A stretch of 38,039 nt of DNA, from assembly GCA_016938065.1 (NCBI GenBank), contig JAFGVI010000094.1:1-38039 (forward strand), written 5' to 3'. The notes beneath the pieces were generated by a model. The model made no database searches and was not told where the DNA came from. It saw only the letters and a program-made list of their open reading frames with translations. Made by a program: the position numbers and the translations under genes. Below, piece after piece: positions 21,004-27,399 of this stretch. This stretch comes from Deltaproteobacteria bacterium (GTDB lineage: Bacteria > Desulfobacterota > Anaeroferrophillalia > Anaeroferrophillales > Tharpellaceae). The stretch's first letter is position 1. Each line of letters starts with the position of its first letter.

Positions 21004-22101
21004 TCAGGAGAATTGACCGCCGACATAGACCGAGCAACGATTTTTACCTGATTCCTTACTGCAGTAAAGAGCCATATCAGCTTTTCGCATGACGCCCGAC
21101 AAATTATCGTCATGTTCCGGATAGGAGGCTATCCCGATACTTGTTCTGATAAACACTGGCCCGCCCTCTGACCCGGTGTCCAGCAAACTCTCTTCCAGAC
21201 AACGCCGCACCCGCTCCGCCGTTACCAGGGCCTCACTTGCAACAGTTTCCGGCAACAGAACGATAAATTCATCCCCTCCATAACGGGCCACAACATCGCT
21301 GCCCCGCAGGTGCGTCCTGATCTTTTTCCCCATAATCTGAATCAACTGACTGCCGACCTGATGACCGAACCTGTCATTTACGCACTTGAGATTGTCCGCA
21401 TCAAGCATCATCACGGAAAAAGGGCGCTTATAGCGGAACGCCCGCTCAAACTCCTGTTCGGCAAAATCGGAGAACATCCGCATATTCCAAAGCTGCGTCA
21501 GGGTATCGGTGTGAGCCAGTTCCGCCAGCTTAAACTGACTCGCCTCCGCTTCGTACGCCAGCATTGCCGCCAGATAGGCAACCAACCAGAAGGGAAAAAG
21601 CTGAAGCAGATGCAGGCGTGCCTGGCTGATTCCCAGACTCGTAATGGTCGCCGGAGCAAAGGCCATGAACATGTAGATAACCGTGATTACCGCCGCGTGA
21701 AGCAGGGTCGGTTTGAGCCCCAGGGTGGTTGCCGAAACAATTATAACCAGAAGGTAAAGACTTAAGAGAGGGCTGACAATACGTCCGCTGTGCCAGACCA
21801 CATAAGAGACCACCCCGGTCATGATCAGAGCCTCAAGCCAGGTTTTCCAGCGACCGGCATATTTCTGCAGCCCGGAATAATGAAAAACCAGTACCACCCC
21901 GGTAAACGCCAGCATAACGCAGACCACCCCTGACCGATCCGTCAACAAAGCATCGGGGATTACGGCATAAAAAAGGATAACGACAACCAGAAGCCACTCC
22001 ACCTGAGCAATAGTCGTATCAAATCCCCGGCGCCGTTTTTTTTCGATCTCACTGAAAATATGATCATTCGAGAGCAGCTCCCGACCCTGTTTTTCCTTCA
22101 T
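21004..22101 (-). CDS. Membrane-bound diguanylate cyclase (GGDEF)
   Basis: 365-aa inner-membrane protein predicted to make cyclic di-GMP from two GTP. Residues about 30-190 hold around six hydrophobic segments, an integral-membrane sensor region not assigned to a named family. A short linker leads to a GGDEF domain starting at HTDTLTQLWNMRMF. The active-site motif YGGDEF is intact (275-279), as are MLDADNLKCVNDRFGH and TSIGIASYP. An inhibitory I-site RGSD (266-269) lies five residues before the motif, so product feedback is expected. No EAL or HD-GYP domain is fused. It is transcribed divergently from the selenoprotein operon, with a 286-base shared upstream region. Confidence 0.93.
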   Translation of the reverse strand: MKEKQGRELLSNDHIFSEIEKKRRRGFDTTIAQVEWLLVVVILFYAVIPDALLTDRSGVVCVMLAFTGVVLVFHYSGLQKYAGRWKTWLEALIMTGVVSYVVWHSGRIVSPLLSLYLLVIIVSATTLGLKPTLLHAAVITVIYMFMAFAPATITSLGISQARLHLLQLFPFWLVAYLAAMLAYEAEASQFKLAELAHTDTLTQLWNMRMFSDFAEQEFERAFRYKRPFSVMMLDADNLKCVNDRFGHQVGSQLIQIMGKKIRTHLRGSDVVARYGGDEFIVLLPETVASEALVTAERVRRCLEESLLDTGSEGGPVFIRTSIGIASYPEHDDNLSGVMRKADMALYCSKESGKNRCSVYVGGQFS

Positions 22102-22229
22102 CGCACAACTTCCACTTTATTGTTTTATTATCACTGCACTTGCAAACCCTCAGCTACCATTTATTCCATTTTCAAGTCAACCCCGGGATTTCAGCCGCGT
22201 TGCGCCACTCCGACCCAGACCTGCCGCAG

Positions 22230-22259
22230 AGTCTACACCACTCGCAAAGTCTACACCAC
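22230..22259. repeat. 12-bp direct repeat in divergent promoter region
   Basis: Two exact copies of AGTCTACACCAC (22230-22241 and 22248-22259), offset by 18 bases, lie upstream of the promoter of the selenoprotein operon and between it and the divergent cyclase gene. The arrangement could be a paired binding site for a regulator. No known operator was recognised. Confidence 0.45.
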
Positions 22260-22300
22260 GAAAAAAATCCCCGTACCCGCTTTTTACGAGCTGACTTTAC

Positions 22301-22329
22301 TGGACTTGAAAGACCTAAAAGACTATAAT
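22301..22329 (+). promoter_or_regulatory. Sigma70-type promoter of the selenoprotein/rqcH operon
   Basis: TGGACT (four of six -35 matches) at 22301-22306, a 17-base spacer, and a perfect -10 TATAAT at 22324-22329. Transcription would start near 22336 and give a leader of about 50 bases before the ATG at 22388. This supports the UGA-interrupted frame as an expressed gene. Confidence 0.6.
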
Positions 22330-22387
22330 ATTTTTTCAGCCTATGATGCCGGCATCAATTGCCACAATTTCCCAGGGAGAGCATGAA

Positions 22388-22726
22388 ATGAATATTGATT
22401 GGGCCTATCTGCGTAAAGGCTGAAGCTCGTGCAAGAAAGCCCAGGAGTTCCTGGCAAACCACAGTCTTGAAATCACAGAGACCGCTGATGCCCGCAAGCA
22501 GAGAATTGCCGGTGACGAAGCCTGGAAAATCCTCAGTCGGGCCGCAGCGGTTGAAGTTGCAAAAGGGACAAAAAGAGACAGGTTCACACCAACCGCTGAA
22601 AACCGGGATGAAATTCTTAAAGCGGTAATCGGCCCCAGCGGCAACCTTCGGGCTCCGACTTTAAAAATCGGGGAAAACTTTCTGGTCGGCTTCAACTCTG
22701 AGTCATATCAGGCCAACCTTCTCTAA
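22388..22726 (+). CDS. ArsC/Spx-like thioredoxin-fold selenoprotein (UGA = Sec at codon 12)
   Basis: A 112-residue protein if the in-frame TGA at 22421-22423 is read as selenocysteine; otherwise translation stops after 11 residues. The N-terminus is MNIDWAYLRKG-Sec-SSCKKAQ, so Sec12 and Cys15 form a U-x-x-C motif where Spx and some ArsC-like proteins have CxxC. The C-terminal part GNLRAPTLKIGENFLVGF carries the Ala-Pro (P90) expected of the thioredoxin-fold cis-proline loop. The frame is otherwise open to the TAA at 22724. The ATG has AGGGAGA seven bases upstream; a nearer ATG at 22383 opens only a two-codon frame. A thiol/selenol oxidoreductase role is inferred and the substrate is unknown. 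Annotation pipelines name similar proteins ArsC family (seleno)protein (recalled, not searched). rqcH follows after 23 bases. Confidence 0.85.
22421..22455 (+). promoter_or_regulatory. Sec UGA codon with bacterial SECIS-like hairpin
   Basis: The UGA (22421-22423) is followed after 15 bases by GCCCAGG-AGTT-CCTGGC-type pairing (22439-22455). This gives six base pairs with one bulged C and a four-base apical loop containing G at its second position. The loop begins 23 bases after the UGA, within the 16-37 base window usual for bacterial SECIS elements, which need a G near the loop start. The fold was drawn by eye. Confidence 0.65.
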
Positions 22727-22749
22727 CAGCTCTACAAATCAAGTCAGCG

Positions 22750-24279
22750 ATGGATGAACAGAGTTTAGAGATGATATGTGCAGCCCTGGCCGAAGATCTG
22801 CCGGGAACATTCATCACCAAAATTCACCAGATGACCCCTTATCATCTTCTCCTGCGTCTCAGGGGCGGGGGACAGAGCGGTGAACAGCGCCTGATGATCT
22901 CAGTCGCACCGATGGAACCCGGCCTGCACCTGACCACAAGACGCTATCTCAATCCACCGCGACCTTTGCGCTTTTGCGCCTATCTCCGCCACCATCTGCA
23001 GGGGGCAAAGATTACGGCGCTGGCAAAGAGCAGCCATGATCGTATCGTTACCATCAAAGCCGTACGCAAAGATGGCGAAAAACAGCTGATTATTGAGTTT
23101 ACCGGCAAACACAGCAACGTCATTTTATGCCGGGGTGACAACCGACAGATCGGCGCCCGCATCTTTGAGTCAGCAACGGATGCCCGCCTGCAACCAGGGG
23201 TTTCCTACACGTTTCCGGAGACACCGGCCAGCATCAATACGAAAAAAACCTCCGGTTTACTGACAGAACTTATCCGGCGGGTTCATAATTCAACCCTGAG
23301 CGACAACCCTCTGCCGCCCGCCAGCTGGCAACAGCTCTACGATGACTGGTTTTATCCCCGTTATCATGCACACTATGGCAGTCGGGAGATAAAACGCCTG
23401 GAAAAAGCCCTGCGGCGACATGAAAAACGCCTGCAGAAAAGAAAAAAAAACCTGCTGGAAGAGAGCCACGATAAAAGAGGCCACATCAACGACAGTCAGC
23501 TTGGCGATCTCCTCAAAGGAGCCCTGCACCGGCTGCAACGGGGAGCCACAACAATAACCCTGACCAACTACTGGTCGCCGGCCCTTGAAGAGGTTAAGAT
23601 TGCTCTCAATCCCGCCCTGAGCCCGCTGGCCAATCTTGAAAAATTTTATAAAAATGCCAAAAAAGCCAGACGTGGCCTGGAGATCATAGAAAAACGCCTG
23701 CAGGAAACCCGGCACGAAGAAGAGTATACCGCTGAGCTGCTCTACCAATTCGAAGCTTTAAAAAACACCCCCGTAAAGAACGTCTCCGCCGAAGAGCAGG
23801 AACTTCTTGATCTGGCCTCAGATCTGGCCGAAAGAAAGCTTGGTCCGCAACTTTCCGGCAAAAATCTAAGAGACGAAAAAAAGCATGAAAAAACCGGGCG
23901 AAAGCCGCAGCTGGGGGTCGAGCGAATAAACGGAATTGACGGCGGCATCATTTACATCGGTCGTAACGCCTTCGGCAACGAAAACATCTACCGCCACCTG
24001 AGTGCCCCTGACGACCTCTGGTTTCACGTCCGTAACCGGCCGGGAGCCCACGTTCTTCTGAAAACCGCCCCGGGCAGAAAAAGCAGTACCGGGGAACAGC
24101 ACCAGGCCGCTACCCTGGCCGCGGTCAACTCCCGGGAGCAGAATGAAAAGCAGGTCGAGGTGAGCATGATTCAAGTAAAATACTTGAAAAAACCCAAAGG
24201 CGGACGCCCGGGCCAGGTTCTTTTGGCCGGCCCTCTGCAGACCCTGATGATCGACCCGCAAAAGATGACAAGCTTGTAA
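22750..24279 (+). CDS. rqcH: NFACT-family ribosome quality control protein RqcH
   Basis: 509-aa homologue of Rqc2/NEMF/RqcH. In characterised bacteria this protein binds split 50S-peptidyl-tRNA complexes and recruits tRNA-Ala to add C-terminal alanine tails. The NFACT-N domain contains the Asp-Arg pair D97/R98 (SSHDRIV), the residues required for tRNA binding in Bacillus RqcH. A coiled-coil middle (about 210-360; RLEKALRRHEKRLQKRKK and LEIIEKRLQETRHEEEY) leads to the NFACT-R domain with YIGRNAFGNENIYRH and DDLWFHVRNRPGAHVLLK. It is shorter than the roughly 570-aa Bacillus protein. Older annotations call such proteins fibronectin-binding. The Shine-Dalgarno is weak, so translation may be coupled to the selenoprotein gene 23 bases upstream; glcD follows after 13. 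Confidence 0.9.
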   Translation: MDEQSLEMICAALAEDLPGTFITKIHQMTPYHLLLRLRGGGQSGEQRLMISVAPMEPGLHLTTRRYLNPPRPLRFCAYLRHHLQGAKITALAKSSHDRIVTIKAVRKDGEKQLIIEFTGKHSNVILCRGDNRQIGARIFESATDARLQPGVSYTFPETPASINTKKTSGLLTELIRRVHNSTLSDNPLPPASWQQLYDDWFYPRYHAHYGSREIKRLEKALRRHEKRLQKRKKNLLEESHDKRGHINDSQLGDLLKGALHRLQRGATTITLTNYWSPALEEVKIALNPALSPLANLEKFYKNAKKARRGLEIIEKRLQETRHEEEYTAELLYQFEALKNTPVKNVSAEEQELLDLASDLAERKLGPQLSGKNLRDEKKHEKTGRKPQLGVERINGIDGGIIYIGRNAFGNENIYRHLSAPDDLWFHVRNRPGAHVLLKTAPGRKSSTGEQHQAATLAAVNSREQNEKQVEVSMIQVKYLKKPKGGRPGQVLLAGPLQTLMIDPQKMTSL

Positions 24280-24292
24280 AGGATAAAAAATC

Positions 24293-25711
24293 ATGACCCA
24301 ACCCGTCAAGCCCCTGCTTAACCAGTTAACGGCAGAACTTAAAGCCGCCGGTTTTGCCAGCGGACAGATAATTATGGCCGATGAATCGCGGGCCTGTTAC
24401 GGCTACGATGCGACCCGCCAGAGCGCCGACCCGATGCTGGTCCTGCTCCCGGAAAGCGGGCAGCAAGTAGAAACCGCGATCAAACTCGCAGCGAAGAGAA
24501 AACTCAAGATCTTTCCGCGCGGGGCGGCCAGCGGGATGTCGGGGGGCTCCATTCCAAGCTCTGACGGCATAATCATCTCTCTAACCCGAATGAATCGCAT
24601 TCTTGAAATTGATCAGGAAAATATGATTGCCACGGTTGAGCCCGGGGTCGTCACCGGAGAGCTGCAGGAAGAGGTCAGCCGCTACGGACTCTTCTATCCA
24701 CCCGACCCGGCCAGCTTAAGTTTTTCCACCCTCGGCGGCAACGTCGCCGAAAATGCCGGGGGGCCCAGAGCCGTCAAATACGGGGTCACCGCAGATTATG
24801 TGATGGGCCTGGAAGCGGTTCTCATCAATGGCGAAACCATTAAATGCGGCAACAAATGTGTCAAATCAGTCTCCGGCTACGATCTTACCTCACTCCTGGT
24901 CGGCTCTGAGGGAACCCTGGCCGTAATCACCAAAATCCTCTTAAAACTCGTGCCGGCACCGGAATCCGTCAAAACCTCTCTGCTGGCTTTTCCCTCGATG
25001 AGCGCTGCCGCCCTTGCCATCACGGCCATGTTTAAAAACCAGATATCGCCATCAACTATTGAATTTCTTGATCATCACTCAATTAATGCCGTACGCGAAA
25101 CGCTGCCTTTTTCGCTTCCCGCAGCGGCGGACACCGTTCTCCTGGTTGAAATTGACGGTTCGAGCACCAGTGTCATGGCCCAGAGTCAAAAACTCAAAAA
25201 GCTCTTTGAAAATAAAGCACTGCTCCTGATCGAAGCCCGCGATGAAGGAGAAAGAGCCCAGCTCTGGACGGCCCGACGCCGTCTTTCGCCGGCTATCGCC
25301 AACCTTGCTCCCCACAAAATCAATGAAGATATTGCCGTGCCACGGGCGGCAATCCCGGCAGTCATTGCCCGGCTTGAACAGTTATCGGCCCGTATCGCAC
25401 TGCCGATCGTCTGTTTCGGCCATGCCGGTGACGGCAATATCCATGTCAATGTCATGCTCGACAAAAACGATCCTGAACAGGCGCAAAGGGGGGTGAAGGC
25501 CGTTGATGAAATCTTTGCCATTACCCTTGAGCTCGGCGGCACCCTCTCCGGGGAACACGGCATCGGCAACACTAAATCAGCCTACCTCGACAAAGAGTGG
25601 AGTGCGGCGACAATCGCCGCCATGCGGGCCATCAAACAGGCCTTCGATCCTGAAAACCGGCTCAACCCCGGCAAAATTTTTCCGACCCCAGGGAGCCAGC
25701 CATGCCATTAA
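24293..25711 (+). CDS. glcD: FAD-linked 2-hydroxyacid oxidase, GlcD/D-lactate dehydrogenase type
   Basis: 472-aa flavoprotein of the vanillyl-alcohol-oxidase fold that probably oxidises D-lactate, glycolate or another 2-hydroxyacid. The FAD-binding PCMH domain shows FPRGAASGMSGGSIPS, LEIDQENMIATVEPGV and the pyrophosphate-binding STLGGNVAENAGGPRAVKYG. The C-terminal oxidase domain has FGHAGDGNIHVNVM and GEHGIGNTK, the conserved His/Glu region that positions metal and substrate. The electron acceptor is likely the iron-sulfur subunit at 26125. A GlcE-like subunit is absent. The gene overlaps the following receiver gene by 10 bases. AAGGATA precedes the ATG. The substrate cannot be decided from sequence alone. 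Confidence 0.9.
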   Translation: MTQPVKPLLNQLTAELKAAGFASGQIIMADESRACYGYDATRQSADPMLVLLPESGQQVETAIKLAAKRKLKIFPRGAASGMSGGSIPSSDGIIISLTRMNRILEIDQENMIATVEPGVVTGELQEEVSRYGLFYPPDPASLSFSTLGGNVAENAGGPRAVKYGVTADYVMGLEAVLINGETIKCGNKCVKSVSGYDLTSLLVGSEGTLAVITKILLKLVPAPESVKTSLLAFPSMSAAALAITAMFKNQISPSTIEFLDHHSINAVRETLPFSLPAAADTVLLVEIDGSSTSVMAQSQKLKKLFENKALLLIEARDEGERAQLWTARRRLSPAIANLAPHKINEDIAVPRAAIPAVIARLEQLSARIALPIVCFGHAGDGNIHVNVMLDKNDPEQAQRGVKAVDEIFAITLELGGTLSGEHGIGNTKSAYLDKEWSAATIAAMRAIKQAFDPENRLNPGKIFPTPGSQPCH

Positions 25712-26112
25712 GCCTCTATAAAAAGAAAACCATCCTGATTGTTGACGACAATAAACTGGTACGCAAAATCATCAGTAAATATCTGCTCAACATGGGTTTT
25801 GAAGAGATCTCTCTTGCGGAAAATGCAACCGAAGCTCTGACCTTTATGCGCCAGCACCCGGTCGACCTTTTGTTGACCGATATTCACATGCCTGTCGTCA
25901 GCGGCCTGACCCTGCTCAAAACCCTGCGCAATACCGCCGCATTCAAACAGCTGAAAGTCCTCGTCATCTCTTCGGAGAACGGCCTCCAATATATCAAAAC
26001 CGCCATGGCTATAGGAATCGAAGGCTACCTCGTTAAACCCATCCAGCAAGCTGATCTGCAGAAAAAAATAGAGGCTGTTTTCCAGGACGAGCAGACCTCG
26101 CAGGATTCCTGA
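25702..26112 (+). CDS. Stand-alone CheY-like response regulator receiver
   Basis: 136-aa single receiver domain without an output domain. The acidic pocket D15/D16 is in ILIVDDNKLVRK, the phospho-acceptor is D60 in LLLTDIHMPVVSGL, and the switch residues are in VLVISSENG and GYLVKPI. It lies between the two oxidase subunit genes, overlapping glcD by 10 bases and preceding glcF by 12, so its co-expression with the enzyme looks deliberate. The hybrid kinase at the operon end, with an Hpt domain, is the obvious phosphodonor candidate. CheY-type receivers act by protein binding; its partner is unknown. Confidence 0.93.
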   Translation: MPLSLYKKKTILIVDDNKLVRKIISKYLLNMGFEEISLAENATEALTFMRQHPVDLLLTDIHMPVVSGLTLLKTLRNTAAFKQLKVLVISSENGLQYIKTAMAIGIEGYLVKPIQQADLQKKIEAVFQDEQTSQDS

Positions 26113-26124
26113 GGAAGACCGAAC

Positions 26125-27399
26125 ATGACACTTACCTGGCAGCAGGAACTTAAAAAATGCGTTAAATGCGGAGCCTGCATGGCTGTCTGCCCGATCTATC
26201 GACAAACCGGGCGGGAGGAGATGGTCGCTCGCGGCAAACTTAATCTCATTGAGAGAGTTGACCTTGAAAAGCCGGCTCATAAAAAAGAGATCCCGGCCGG
26301 CTGGCTTGAAGCGATAGACAGCTGTCTGCTCTGCTGTTCCTGCGAAGAGAACTGCTCAAAAGGGGTGAAAATAACCGAGATTATCGCTGCCGCCAGAAAC
26401 CGGCAGAGTGCGAAACAGGGCCTCAACCCGATAAAAAAAAGCGCCTTTGCCCTCCTGCTGAACCGTTTTTTTTCCATGGCCCGACTCCTCAAAGCCGGCT
26501 CGTTTATGCAGTGGCTCCTGTGGCGCCGCCTGCCCCGGCACAGCGGTCTGGTGCGCCGCCTGCCATTACCCGGCATTGATGATAAAACCGTTATTCCAGC
26601 CCTGCCGCGACAGCAGCTTGACGACTACCTGAGAAAACGCAAGGCCGCCCCGAACCTGGAACCGGTGCTCTATTTTCCCGGTTGCGCGACCCGTTATCTC
26701 TACCCCCAGATGGGCCTTGATCTGATTTATGTCCTTGAGCAGCTTGGGTTCTACGGCGTTGTTCCGCCAGAGTTTAACTGCTGCGGACTGGTAACCTGGG
26801 GAGCGGGTGATTCGAAGTCAACCATGGAACTGCAGCAGCGCAACCTGGCTGTAATCCAGAAACATGCTGCGATCCGGCAAATAGTCACCGGCTGCGCCTC
26901 CTGTGGTCATGCCTTGAAAGAGTACGACGGGCTCCCTGCCGATTGCGAAATTCTGGATATCAGTGAGTTTCTCTTCCGCCACAAAGAAAAACTGGAAAAG
27001 CTGGTCGGTTCCAGAAAACTCAACCGAAAAATAACTTATCACGATCCCTGTCATCTGCGTAAAGGCCAGAAGATCACGGCTCAGCCGCGCTGGCTGCTGC
27101 AGTTGATCGCCGGTGAAAATTTTGTCGAGATGCGCCACCCGGAACGCTGCTGCGGCGCGGGCGGCACCTTCGGCCTTTCCCATAAAGCTCTGTCCCGGAA
27201 AATTCTGGCCGAAAAGACCCGCGACACCGATGCCAGCGGGGCCGAAATCGTCGCCAGCGGCTGCCCCGGATGTCTGCTGCAGCTGACCGAAGGAGCCCTG
27301 CTCGCCGAAAGCAGCTGGGAGGCCCGGCATCCTGTCACGGTTCTGGCTGATCTTTTAAAAAATGATGCTGGCAAAGAGAACAGAAAAGAGGTCGAATGA
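26125..27399 (+). CDS. glcF: Iron-sulfur oxidoreductase subunit, GlcF type (CCG domains)
   Basis: 424-aa electron-transfer protein expected to take electrons from the GlcD-like flavoprotein and pass them to the quinone pool or another carrier. The N-terminus holds two [4Fe-4S] ferredoxin motifs: C12-x2-C-x2-C-x3-CP (CVKCGACMAVCP) and a second near residues 66-80 (CLLCCSCEENC). Two CCG domains follow, YFPGCATRY...NCCGLVTWG and YHDPCHLRKG...RCCGAGGTFG, the latter ending in ASGCPGCLLQL. Such domains bind clusters in GlcF, LutA/LldE and HdrB/D proteins. GAGGAAG precedes the ATG. Its stop overlaps the kinase start as ATGA. Confidence 0.9.
   Translation: MTLTWQQELKKCVKCGACMAVCPIYRQTGREEMVARGKLNLIERVDLEKPAHKKEIPAGWLEAIDSCLLCCSCEENCSKGVKITEIIAAARNRQSAKQGLNPIKKSAFALLLNRFFSMARLLKAGSFMQWLLWRRLPRHSGLVRRLPLPGIDDKTVIPALPRQQLDDYLRKRKAAPNLEPVLYFPGCATRYLYPQMGLDLIYVLEQLGFYGVVPPEFNCCGLVTWGAGDSKSTMELQQRNLAVIQKHAAIRQIVTGCASCGHALKEYDGLPADCEILDISEFLFRHKEKLEKLVGSRKLNRKITYHDPCHLRKGQKITAQPRWLLQLIAGENFVEMRHPERCCGAGGTFGLSHKALSRKILAEKTRDTDASGAEIVASGCPGCLLQLTEGALLAESSWEARHPVTVLADLLKNDAGKENRKEVE

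Noticed and set aside
22388-22423. The TGA at 22421 as an ordinary nonsense mutation creating a pseudogene
   Set aside because: The stop falls exactly on the redox-Cys position, there are no other disruptions in 100 further codons, a suitable hairpin follows, and selC is present. Selenocysteine is the better reading, though not proved.
22395-22695. Open frames of 77 aa (plus, 22395-22628) and 96 aa (minus, 22405-22695) over the selenoprotein gene
   Set aside because: Both are out of frame with the thioredoxin-like reading, show no recognisable motif, and have no ribosome-binding site as good as that of the ATG at 22388.
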